Assembly: GCF_038789205.1 (NCBI RefSeq)
Contig: NZ_CP128355.1
Span: 496,001-560,000, forward strand
DNA length: 64,000 nucleotides
Direction of reading: 5' to 3'
Origin: Staphylococcus hsinchuensis
GTDB taxonomy: Bacteria; Bacillota; Bacilli; Staphylococcales; Staphylococcaceae
Positions 54,137 to 62,941 of the stretch are shown here, one piece after another. The position numbers and the translations under genes are program-made. The notes below the pieces were generated by a model. That model had not been told where the DNA came from, searched no databases, and was given only the letters and a program-made list of their open reading frames with translations. How positions within the stretch are numbered: the first letter of the stretch is position 1; every line of letters begins with the position of its first letter.

Positions 54137-54202
54137 TTAGATAAAGATATTAACGATTAAGCGCGGGATCCATTCTAAAATTTTAGCAAAATACTCTTCC
54201 AC
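54137..54202 (-). CDS. 21-aa amphipathic peptide upstream of lipase (PSM-like?)
   Basis: GTG at 54202 is eight bases after GGAAAGGA. Peptide MEEYFAKILEWIPRLIVNIF plus a final Ile. No signal peptide; hydrophobic and aromatic on one side, E/K/R on the other. An in-frame ATG three codons earlier lies inside the ribosome site. The stop is 49 bp before the lipase start on the same strand, so it may be a leader peptide or a modulin-like product. Same length as the peptide after the lipase. Confidence 0.55.
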   Translation of the reverse strand: MEEYFAKILEWIPRLIVNIFI

Positions 54203-54475
54203 GATGACCATCCTTTCCTATACGATAAAAAAACTTCATACAACATCTATCATATATATCCATTGTTAATGTAGCGTTAATTTCTAATAAAATGAATATT
54301 ACATATATATTTCCAATTAAAAGTAATTAATTATTTTTCCAATTAATCGCTAATGAATTTTACTTAACTTTTATCCAAACAATGAACGATGCTATGATAA
54401 ATTTGAACTTATCTCGTCTATACCAATTTTGAAATATGGATTGTGAATGGAAACTATAAAATGGAGGTTGTTCAA

Positions 54476-54791
54476 GTGTCAAAAATCAAAATAAGACCTC
54501 CTTACGGTCATTAACTTAGACGAAGGAGATCTTAACGAATATCACGTTAGCATGTTAGCAACATTAGAATCTTATCGAGGCAATGGCTTGGGCCAAAAAT
54601 TGTTAACTTACGCTGAACAACTTGCATTAAATAAAAACTTTACGCATATTTCCTTAACGGTAGATGTTGAGAAAGTCCCTGCCCAAAGACTCTATAAAAA
54701 GCAAGGCTATCAATTTATAGGAGAAACAGGACAAGGTGACTACCAATATTATAAAATGCGTAAATCATTAAAATTACTTTATCTAAAATAA
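54476..54791 (+). pseudogene. GNAT acetyltransferase remnant
   Basis: GTG at 54476 reads SKIKIRPPYGH then stop. In another frame from about 54507 it continues VINLDEGDLNEYHVSMLATL, ESYRGNGLGQKLLTYAEQLA (the acetyl-CoA loop R-G-N-G-L-G) and VPAQRLYKKQGYQFIGE. The N-terminal half of a GNAT domain is thus deleted with a frame change. The C-terminal half alone (80 codons) is unlikely to be an enzyme. Confidence 0.75.
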
Positions 54792-54792
54792 G

Positions 54793-54828
54793 AGTCTGAG
54801 ACAAAAATAGTTGTCTCAGACTTTTTTT
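54793..54828. terminator. Bidirectional terminator
   Basis: AGTCTGAGACA (54793-54803) pairs with TGTCTCAGACT (54812-54822), then T7. The stem resembles the one at 31028. Confidence 0.9.
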
Positions 54829-54831
54829 CAA

Positions 54832-56040
54832 TTATACTGATGTGGCAGGTCGAATTTTCCACTGATATGGGTCATTCAATTGTGACCAATCACTTTCAAT
54901 TTCTTCACCATTTAATAAACATGCATCTAATTCAGCTTCAAGTTGTTTCTGATCTAGATCAGTACCGATAATCACAAATTGTGTGTTGCGATCTCCGTAT
55001 TCTATATCCCAACTTTCAGCTACATCCGGTCTTTCGCGTAATATACTTTCTTTTTGATTTGGTGACATCGCTGCTACCCAGTAACTTACAGGACTGATAT
55101 TGCAAGACGATCCTGCTTGGGATAATAAACACGCTACCTTATTGTATTGAGCTAACCATACAATACCTTTAGACCGAACAATATTGTCTGACATACTTTC
55201 TAGCCAATTATGGAAACGTTCTGCGTGAAATGGTAACCTTCTCGAATAAACAAACGAGCTAATCCCATATTCTTCAGTTTCTGGAGTATGGTTCGCATGA
55301 CCGCCGTCTGTGAGTTCCTTTATCCATCCGGCAGACTGACTTGCCTTTTCAAAATCAAATCTTTGCGTGTTTAACACCTCATCAATATCAACTTGCGCTT
55401 GTGTCGTTTTAATTAACTTCGCTTCAGGTTGTAGCTGCGTTAATACCTGTTCCAGTTTAACTAATTCATCCTCTGAGATTAGATCTGTTTTGTTAATAAT
55501 CAATACATCGCAGAATTCTACTTGATCAATTAATAAATCTGCAATCGTACGTTCATCCGTATCGTCCACACCTTGGTCACGATCCACGAGTAAATCTTCT
55601 GATTTGATATCATTCGTAAAACGATTCGCGTCAACCACCGTAACCATCGTATCTAATCGACAAATTGAAGTTAAATCTATCCCCATCTCTTCATCTATAT
55701 AAGAAAATGTTTGTGCAACAGGTACTGGTTCTGAAATTCCAGTAGATTCTATAACAATATAATCAATATGGCCTTTCTGTACGATGCGTTCTACTTCTTT
55801 CAATAAATCATCTCTTAAAGTACAACAAATACAACCATTAGATAGTTCAACGAGTTTCTCATCCGTTCTCGATAAACCACCACCATCTGCAACTAAATCT
55901 TTATCAATATTCACTTCACTCATATCATTTACAATTACTGCAATACGACGTCCTTCTCGATTATTTAAAATGTGATTGAGTAATGTTGTTTTACCTGAAC
56001 CTAAATATCCACTTAATACCGTCACTGGTACTTTTTTCAT
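54832..56040 (-). CDS. CobW/COG0523 GTPase, putative zinc chaperone
   Basis: 402 aa; ATG after AAGGTGGTATAAAA. G1 loop [11 protein letters not shown] (9-19), metal-binding motif C70-x-C72-C73 in [12 protein letters not shown], Walker [15 protein letters not shown] specificity motif, and a C-terminal CobW_C domain (about 270-390). Members with Zur boxes deliver zinc to client enzymes under zinc limitation. A Zur-like box precedes the gene, and adcA-like zinc uptake lies directly upstream on the same strand. Confidence 0.92.
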   Translation of the reverse strand: MKKVPVTVLSGYLGSGKTTLLNHILNNREGRRIAVIVNDMSEVNIDKDLVADGGGLSRTDEKLVELSNGCICCTLRDDLLKEVERIVQKGHIDYIVIESTGISEPVPVAQTFSYIDEEMGIDLTSICRLDTMVTVVDANRFTNDIKSEDLLVDRDQGVDDTDERTIADLLIDQVEFCDVLIINKTDLISEDELVKLEQVLTQLQPEAKLIKTTQAQVDIDEVLNTQRFDFEKASQSAGWIKELTDGGHANHTPETEEYGISSFVYSRRLPFHAERFHNWLESMSDNIVRSKGIVWLAQYNKVACLLSQAGSSCNISPVSYWVAAMSPNQKESILRERPDVAESWDIEYGDRNTQFVIIGTDLDQKQLEAELDACLLNGEEIESDWSQLNDPYQWKIRPATSV

Positions 56041-56054
56041 TTTTATACCACCTT

Positions 56055-56075
56055 AAATTGAAATCATTACGATTA
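56055..56075 (-). promoter_or_regulatory. Zur box of the cobW-type gene
   Basis: AAATTGAAAT, one base, then ATTACGATTA. Eighteen or so of 21 positions agree with the staphylococcal Zur box as I recall it (AAATCGTAAT-N-ATTACGATTT). Confidence 0.7.
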
Positions 56076-56095
56076 AACGTTAAAAATAAAAAGCC

Positions 56096-57094
56096 TTATT
56101 TATCACTTAACGCCTTTTCAATATGATTCATATTTTTCTTCATAAATGTTTGATAATTGTTTTTCTCGTTATCTTGTTGCTTCGTATGAGAACCCATATT
56201 ATAGAATTTTAAAGGTTCTGCTTTTGTTTCTTTTCTTACTGTTTCGGAAACCTTATTAGATACATTTTCTTCAGTTAAGACATATCTTACTTTATCTTTT
56301 TTAATTTGCTTCGCGATTTTTGTTAAATCACTTTGACTAGGTTCTTCAGCATTCATATTTTGTATACCTTCTTGTTTGAAACCATATCTGTCAGCTAAAT
56401 AACCAATAGAATCGTGTGAAATATAGGCAGTTTCTCCTTTGTTATCTTTACCTATCTTCTTCATATCTTTATCTATTGATTTCAAATCACTACTTAGCTT
56501 TTTATAGTTTTGCTCATAATAGTCTTTATGTTTATTATCTTTTTCAACGAGTTCATCTTTTATTGATTTTGCAAACTTTTGACTTAATACAGGATCTAAC
56601 CATACATGTGGGTCATATTGACCGTGGTGATGATGTTCATGTTCATGCTCATGTTCGTGCCCTTCGTGGTCGTGTTCCTCTTCATGACTATGTTCATGCT
56701 CTTCATTTTTTAGTAAATCCTTTTTGATAGAAGGCTCTAATGATAAAGTTTTATCCTTTTTATTAATAGATTTAGCTATTTTTTTAGCAATTGGATCTAA
56801 ATCATCGCCTGTATATATAAATAAATCTGATTTTCCTATGTTAACCATATCTTTTTGACTTGGATCATATGTATGGGTATCCATGCCTTTTGGATAAACA
56901 GAGTTAACATCGACATATTTGCCTCCTATTTGTTCAGTGAACGATTTTAGTGGATAGACAGTCGTCTTAACTTCTAATTTATCTTTCGTCGTCACCTTTT
57001 CTCCCTTACCTTCTTTATTATCTGTATTATTACATCCGACTAAAGCCACCGTTAAAACTCCTGAACACAGTAAACCGAGACCTTTTTTGTACAT
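56096..57094 (-). CDS. adcA: Zinc ABC transporter binding lipoprotein (AdcA/ZnuA)
   Basis: 332 aa; ATG after AAGGAGAGGTTTAA. Lipobox ALVGC with Cys21. Cluster A-I metal-binding fold: VYPLKSFTEQIGG, YPKGMDTHTYDPSQKD (His ligand), a His/Glu-rich loop (about 123-155), then YDPHVWLDP (ligand), YISHDSIGYLADRYG (ligand) and a late Glu/Asp. Lacks the ZinT domain of full AdcA (about 515 aa). The permease and ATPase genes are not adjacent. Zur box upstream. Confidence 0.92.
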   Translation of the reverse strand: MYKKGLGLLCSGVLTVALVGCNNTDNKEGKGEKVTTKDKLEVKTTVYPLKSFTEQIGGKYVDVNSVYPKGMDTHTYDPSQKDMVNIGKSDLFIYTGDDLDPIAKKIAKSINKKDKTLSLEPSIKKDLLKNEEHEHSHEEEHDHEGHEHEHEHEHHHHGQYDPHVWLDPVLSQKFAKSIKDELVEKDNKHKDYYEQNYKKLSSDLKSIDKDMKKIGKDNKGETAYISHDSIGYLADRYGFKQEGIQNMNAEEPSQSDLTKIAKQIKKDKVRYVLTEENVSNKVSETVRKETKAEPLKFYNMGSHTKQQDNEKNNYQTFMKKNMNHIEKALSDK

Positions 57095-57108
57095 TTAAAC
57101 CTCTCCTT

Positions 57109-57129
57109 AAATCGTAATAGTTACGTTTT
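57109..57129 (-). promoter_or_regulatory. Zur box of the adcA-type gene
   Basis: AAATCGTAAT, one base, then GTTACGTTTT. The left arm is perfect against the recalled Zur consensus; the right arm agrees at 8 of 10. Located just before the ribosome site, so Zur-Zn would block transcription. Confidence 0.75.
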
Positions 57130-57231
57130 AAAATTTTACTATAGATTTATAGAAAATCAACCCTTTTCTTATAAAAGAATGATTTAACGATTACAGTCAG
57201 GCACTTAAATATAAAATATTTAGCATAAATT

Positions 57232-57260
57232 AAAAAAACCAGGCCTAATTAAAGGCCTGG
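57232..57260 (-). terminator. Terminator after the SD-repeat adhesin gene
   Basis: CCAGGCCT (57239-57246) pairs with AGGCCTGG (57253-57260). The A-run before it on plus is a T-run on minus. Confidence 0.9.
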
Positions 57261-57274
57261 CTGAAAATCAGATA

Positions 57275-60200
57275 TTATTTATCTTCTTTTTTATTTTTAC
57301 GTCTACCGAATAGTAGTAGTGAACCTAATGCTGCAAATAATGAACCGAAGATTGTAGCATTGTTATTTCCATTTTCACCTGTATCTGGTAATGCTTTTGA
57401 ATCATGTTTGTCATGTCCTTTAGCATTATCCGCTTTGTGTCCGTGGTTATTAGCGTTATTTGCTTTTTCTCCATTGTGTGAAGATGAACCTGATTGGTTA
57501 TTGTTGTCATTTCCTGCAACTGCACCAGTTTCAGAATTATCATCATCTTCATCGTCTACATTGTTGTCAGTGTCGCTGTCTGAGTCAGAGTCTGCATCTG
57601 CATCACTGTCTGCGTCTGCATCACTATCTGCGTCCGCATCGCTATCTGCATCGGCATCACTATCTGCATCGGCGTCACTGTCTGAGTCTGCGTCGCTATC
57701 AGCGTCTGCATCGCTGTCTGCGTCCGCATCACTGTCTGAGTCTGCGTCGCTATCTGCGTCTGCGTCACTGTCTGAGTCTGCGTCTGCATCGGCATCACTG
57801 TCTGAGTCAGCGTCGCTATCTGCGTCGGCATCACTGTCTGCATCTGCGTCACTATCTGAGTCCGCATCACTGTCTGCGTCGGCATCACTATCTGAGTCTG
57901 CGTCACTGTCTGAATCCGCATCGCTATCTGCGTCGGCATCACTATCTGCATCAGCATCGCTGTCCGCATCCGCATCGCTATCTGCGTCTGCATCGGCATC
58001 GCTGTCCGCATCCGCGTCGGCGTCACTATCTGCATCAGCATCGCTGTCCGCATCCGCATCGCTATCTGCGTCAGCATCGCTGTCTGCATCTGCGTCAGCA
58101 TCTGCATCAGAATCAATTGGTTCTTCAATAGTTACTGGAACTGTAATGTGATCTACTGTGCCATCTGGATATGTTACAGTTACGTCTACGTTTGTTGTAC
58201 CTGGTGTATTACCGTCCGGTAATTGTGAAGGATCATCTACTGTTACTACTGGTTGTTCTTCTTCTGATGGGTAATCTGGGAACGTTACTGCTCCTGTTAC
58301 GTCACCTTCTGTTGTTGGTTGACCGTAGTCTTTATCTACTGTTCCTACTGTTGGATCGTATGCATCGTTATCTGCTTGCTCTCCAACTGTTACTGGTACT
58401 TGGACGTGATCTACTGTGCCATCTGGGTATGTCACTGTCACATCTACATTTGATGTTCCTGGTACTGTTCCGTCTGGTAATTGTGTTGGATCGTCTACTG
58501 TGATAACCGGTTGTTCTCCATCTGTTGGATAATCAGGTACTGTTACTGCTCCTGTTACGTCCGCATCTGTTGTTGCTTCTCCGTATGGTTTTTCTACACT
58601 ACCAACTGTTGGTTCGTAAGTACGAGCATCTGTTACTTTTACGATGAATGAATCAGCTGCAATATCGTTACCACCTGATACGATTACTGCTGTATAAACA
58701 TCTCCATCAACTGCAGTATCAGGTACAGTGAATGTCGCTTGTTGTTCACCATCAGTTAAAGAAGTAATGTCTCCAGTAGATTGTACTACATTACCATCTT
58801 TATCTCTCCATTCGATATGAGTTGGTAAAGGTGATAATTGAGTTCCTGTTAAATCAATGTTTACAACATCGCCAGCGACTGCAGGTTTATCAGTATTGTT
58901 GTAATCAAGAATATCAATACCTAAATCTGTAGTTGGTACTAATGCGAAGTTTACGTTGTACCACATTGGATTTTCAATTAAGTTTTGCGCTGGTGCAGTT
59001 TGTGGTGTCCATGAAAGGTTTGCGTTAGGTCTTCTAAATTCTGGACTCGTATAAGAAGAATAAGCATTAACCACATTACCGTCAGGATCCATTACATAAC
59101 CATAAATGTAATCATCATTTAAAGTTCCTTCAGGGAAACGTAATGTGTAACGACCGTTTTCGTCTGTTTCACCATAAACTGTTGCTGAAATATATTCTGG
59201 GTGATCTGTTAATAAAGTTTTTGCTGCTGCAGCTCTTTGATCTTCAGCTAAACTTTCAACTTGATCTTTATAAGCTTGAGCACCTTCAGCTGTTAATGAT
59301 GACATCACAACTGTGTAACCTGCAGCTTCTGGATCAGCAATATTGTTGTTAGGACCTGTACCTGAGTTAGCTTGGTCTCCAGCCCCAGTTTCTAACCATA
59401 CTTGACCTGAGATACTATTTTGTGCGTCTAAACTTACTGCTGGTGCACTTAATGGGCCTTCAGTATCATGAATCCATTGTGATTGATCTGTAGTCATGTA
59501 ATTATTTTCAGGTTCCACCGTCATATAAATACCAGTACGTTGCATATTTGTACCGATTAATGGGAATTGACCTAAGTTTGAATTTGTTACTGAGTTAACA
59601 AATGAACCTGGGAAGAATCCACCAGCTTGACGGATCATTGTTGCTGTATTACCGTCCGCAGTTTGATAGTCTGGAATCCATAAACGGTAATATTGACCAT
59701 CTGTCGCATTATAAGTATGTGTAGTTCCGTTAGCATCTGTCCAACCATCTCTTAAATCGAAAGCGTAAGCCCCAGGACCCGCTTGTGAACCGTCTGAACT
59801 TGAAAGTTGGTTCGTTGTTTGAGCAGAATATGTTGGAGATACTGAACCATCTTTATCAATCCATTGCATGTATACTGTTGTACCTTCTGGAACTGGTGTT
59901 AAACCGTTACTCATTGTTGAAGGTGTACCTGTATCAACTACCCATGCACGACCTGATAATGTGTTCGCAGCATTTGTCATGTCTGTTGCTGAATCGATAT
60001 AACCATTCGCAATTGCATCAGCTACAATTACTTCTGAAGGTGATCCTACAGATTCTGTAGTGAATGCTTCGTTTGATAAAAGACTGATTGATTCTTCGTT
60101 AACACTCGCAATTCTTGATGAAGTTGCTAATGCTGTATTTGCATCTTGTTCATTTGCAATTTGGTTAAGTAAAGCGAATTGAAGTTGTTATGAAGTTACG

Positions 60201-60700
60201 TTTTCAGTATCTAAGTTTAAATCGTTAACAGCTGTTTCAGCGTCACTTTGTGAAACGTTAGCAGCTTCTTTGTAGTATTCAACCGCTGAAGCTTCGTCAT
60301 TTACTGAAGTGATATCGGCAGTTGTATCGTTAGTTTGTGTTGTTGTAGTATCAACATTGTTTTGTTCTGTAGAAGGTGCTTCTGTGCTCGATTGTTCAGT
60401 TGATGTTGGTTCTTCTTTTGTCGCTTCTTCTGTGCTTTGTGTTTGGCTTTCAGTTACTGTTTCACTTGATGCGGTTGTATTTGATGTATCTGTTGTGCTT
60501 TCTTCTTTGTTAGCATCCCCAGATGTTGATTGATCGCTTGTGCTATTTGATGATGTCTCTTCAGCAGCTTTTGCATCGCCACTTGCCCCAAAAATTAATG
60601 TAGCTCCAACTAAAATCGAAGCCGCTCCCACCGTGAATTTACGGATCGAGTACTTATTTTGAACGTTTGGCAAAAAGTCTAGTCTTTTAGATTTTTTCAT
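57275..60700 (-). pseudogene. YSIRK/LPXTG SD-repeat adhesin, nonsense-interrupted
   Basis: ATG 60700 starts a YSIRK signal ([19 protein letters not shown]), a Ser/Thr/Glu-rich region, then ENVTS and TAA at 60190-60188. The same frame continues [18 protein letters not shown], an A-type region ([18 protein letters not shown], with CNA-B/SdrD-like features), two Rib/alpha-like repeats ([30 protein letters not shown]), a long SD/AD repeat stalk (about 57556-58110), LPDTGENG, a membrane span and KNKKEDK. GAA to TAA is the simplest cause. Uninterrupted, it would be about 1141 residues. As it stands, only a 170-residue secreted fragment can be made. Confidence 0.85.
57556..58110. repeat. SD/AD repeat stalk
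   Basis: Hexamer-like GAYTCNGAYGCN repeats on the minus strand encode Ser-Asp-Ala-Asp units that form a flexible stalk. Synonymous variation between units is frequent, unlike the near-uniform repeats of the SraP-like gene. Confidence 0.92.
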
Positions 60701-61025
60701 ATTCAAAAGATCTTCCCCAATAAAATATGAATAATTACAAATTATTCTTTAGATATAAGATACCACCCTAAATGTTGTAATGCAACAGAAAATTTTTTGA
60801 TACGAATTCGTAATAATAGAAATATTTTATTAATCCCACGTACTTAACATAGTTTGACACGAATCAATCGATGAAAATAGTTTGCAAACCCTCATCAAAT
60901 ACCCCGCAATTTAATTATACCCTGTTGTATTTTTACAAACTGGAATAGTTCAAAAGTTAAAAATATTAATAAAGAGATAACATTAACTCAAGTATGTAAA
61001 TACTTTCTTCTTAAATTTAAATGTG
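60701..61025. other. Intergenic, divergent promoters
   Basis: Region between the SD-repeat adhesin and hypR. No gene. Contains a perfect 12-base palindrome TACGAATTCGTA (60801-60812). Confidence 0.4.
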
Positions 61026-61056
61026 TTTTAATGTAACTATAATAGTTACATTAAAA
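61026..61056 (+). promoter_or_regulatory. HypR-type operator
   Basis: Perfect 31-base inverted repeat: arms TTTTAATGTAACTAT and ATAGTTACATTAAAA around one A, ending 16 bp before the hypR start. It overlaps the likely -10 region. Confidence 0.85.
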
Positions 61057-61072
61057 AGGGGAATAGATAGTT

Positions 61073-61501
61073 ATGAACTTTGAATTTAACGTTGCAGTTC
61101 ATTTGTTAACATTTTTAGCTAAGCATGATGATGAACAATTTAGCAGCAAACAATTAGCAACATTAGTATGTGTTAATCCTGTGCAATTACGTAGAGTAAG
61201 CAAACCATTATTAGAGAAACAGTTTATTACTTCCACTCAAGGACAACGTGGTGGTTATAAAGCAAATGAAAAAACTAAAAAGGTTAAACTATCAGAGCTC
61301 TTCCAATTATTTCAATCTACAAAATCAACACGCCGTTTATATACGGGCAACCAAAGTAGTGAATGCTTAATAGCGAGTCGCGTAAGCAAAGTGATGGAAA
61401 AACATGCACAACACGAATGCGAAGTTTTAACGAACTATTATGAAAAATTCACGATTGAAGAGACATTGCATAGTATTTTAGAGGAGGAAAAAAATGAATA
61501 A
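61073..61501 (+). CDS. hypR: Rrf2-family redox regulator HypR
   Basis: 142 aa; ATG after AAAGGGGAATAGATAGTT. Rrf2-type winged helix (FNVAVHLLTFLAKHDDEQFSSKQLA, QFITSTQGQRGGYKAN). Cys33 in LATLVCVNP and Cys98 in SSECLIASR match the redox pair (Cys33, Cys99) of S. aureus HypR, a repressor that senses hypochlorite and disulfide stress. A third Cys lies in QHECEVL. It overlaps merA by 8 bases, and a perfect palindrome sits in its promoter. Confidence 0.9.
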   Translation: MNFEFNVAVHLLTFLAKHDDEQFSSKQLATLVCVNPVQLRRVSKPLLEKQFITSTQGQRGGYKANEKTKKVKLSELFQLFQSTKSTRRLYTGNQSSECLIASRVSKVMEKHAQHECEVLTNYYEKFTIEETLHSILEEEKNE

Positions 61502-62816
61502 CTTTGATTTAATTATCATTGGATTTGGAAAAGGAGGAAAAACTTTAGCTAAATATGCTGCAACACAAGGTCAATCGGTTGCGGTAGTTGAACAGTCACA
61601 AAAGATGTATGGAGGCACATGTATTAATATAGGGTGCATCCCTTCGAAAACTCTTGTACATGATGGCGTTTTAGGGAAACAATTTTCAGATGCGATTCAA
61701 CGAAAATTTAATGTGGTCTCAGCACTCAATAGTAAAAACTACCACAACTTAGCTGATGAAGAGAATATAACGATATTTGATAATAAGGCACAATTTGTAT
61801 CTAATAACGAAATCGCTTTATATGATAAAGATGGCAATCATCAACAAACCATCATAGGAGATCATATTGTTATCAATACTGGTGCAACACCTGTTATCCC
61901 GCAAATTAAAGGAATCGAATCTTCACAACATATTTATGATTCAACGGGTATTATGAATTTGACTAAACAACCAGAACAACTTGTGATTATTGGTGCGGGT
62001 TATATCGCATTAGAATTCGCTTCAATCATTGCCAATTTTGGAACACAAGTCACTGTGTTAAATCGACATGAGTCTATCTTGCCAAATGAAGATGCAGAAA
62101 TTGTTCAAGCTATAGAGGTAGATTTGGACGATAATTGGATTAATATCGTACACAATGTGGAGACTACAAACTTTACTGACAATGATCAAGGTGTGACAGT
62201 TTCTACTACGAAAGGTGATTTTCATGCCGATGCAGTATTAGTCGCAACGGGGCGTCAACCTAATACTGACTTAAACCTTGAACAAACAGATGTACAACTT
62301 GGTTCTCACGGTGAGATTAAAGTGAATGAACATTTACGTACGGACGTCCCTCATATCTTCGCCTTAGGTGATGTAAAAGGAGGTCCTCAATTTACATATG
62401 TCTCGTTAGATGACTTTAGAATTGTTCGTGACCAACTATTTGATACAGGCAAGCGTACAACTGACAATAGAGGGGCTATCCCATATACGATGTTTATTGA
62501 TCCCCCATTATCCCGTGTCGGTTTAACTGCAGAGCAAGCACGCGAGCAAGGTTATGAAATTTTAGAAAATCGTTTACCAGTCAAAGCTATCCCTCGTCAT
62601 AAAATCAATAACGATGCACGCGGTTTATTTAAAGTTGTGGCAAACAAAGAAACAGGACATATTCTCGGTGCATCCCTTTATGGTCTGCAATCTGAAGAAT
62701 TAATCAATATGGTTAAATTAGCTATAGATCAAAACCTTACCTATGACGTCTTAAGAGATAATATTTATACGCATCCGACAATGATTGAATCCTTTAATGA
62801 TTTATTCAATTTATAG
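61494..62816 (+). CDS. merA: Flavin disulfide reductase MerA (HypR regulon)
   Basis: 440 aa. FAD Rossmann loop IIIGFGKGGKTLAKYAATQG (8-27), redox pair Cys43/Cys48 in GGTCINIGCIPSK, NAD(P)H loop IIGAGYIALEFASIIANFG, FALGDVKGG and the C-terminal dimer motif THPTMIESFNDLF. Similar to pyridine nucleotide-disulfide oxidoreductases; it lacks the N-terminal mercury domain. In S. aureus the orthologue detoxifies HOCl and allicin stress. Second gene of the hypR operon. AGGAGGAAAAAA precedes the ATG. Confidence 0.92.
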   Translation: MNNFDLIIIGFGKGGKTLAKYAATQGQSVAVVEQSQKMYGGTCINIGCIPSKTLVHDGVLGKQFSDAIQRKFNVVSALNSKNYHNLADEENITIFDNKAQFVSNNEIALYDKDGNHQQTIIGDHIVINTGATPVIPQIKGIESSQHIYDSTGIMNLTKQPEQLVIIGAGYIALEFASIIANFGTQVTVLNRHESILPNEDAEIVQAIEVDLDDNWINIVHNVETTNFTDNDQGVTVSTTKGDFHADAVLVATGRQPNTDLNLEQTDVQLGSHGEIKVNEHLRTDVPHIFALGDVKGGPQFTYVSLDDFRIVRDQLFDTGKRTTDNRGAIPYTMFIDPPLSRVGLTAEQAREQGYEILENRLPVKAIPRHKINNDARGLFKVVANKETGHILGASLYGLQSEELINMVKLAIDQNLTYDVLRDNIYTHPTMIESFNDLFNL

Positions 62817-62891
62817 GTAAAGTATGAGAAACCCCCATTTAAATGGAAGAAACACGGCAAAGGATTCACTGTTGAATCTATAGCAACGTAT

Positions 62892-62931
62892 AGAGCCACC
62901 TCAGTTCTAACACTGACGTGGCTCTTTTTTT
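62892..62931. terminator. Bidirectional terminator (merA / MFS gene)
   Basis: AGAGCCACCTCAGT (62892-62905) pairs with ACTGACGTGGCTCT (62912-62925), then T7. Confidence 0.9.
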
Positions 62932-62941
62932 AAATATTAAA

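Noticed and set aside
57360..58151. Plus-strand Ser/Leu-rich open frames across the SD repeat
   Set aside because: Shadows of the SD/AD repeat on the minus strand; no ribosome site and no coherent protein.
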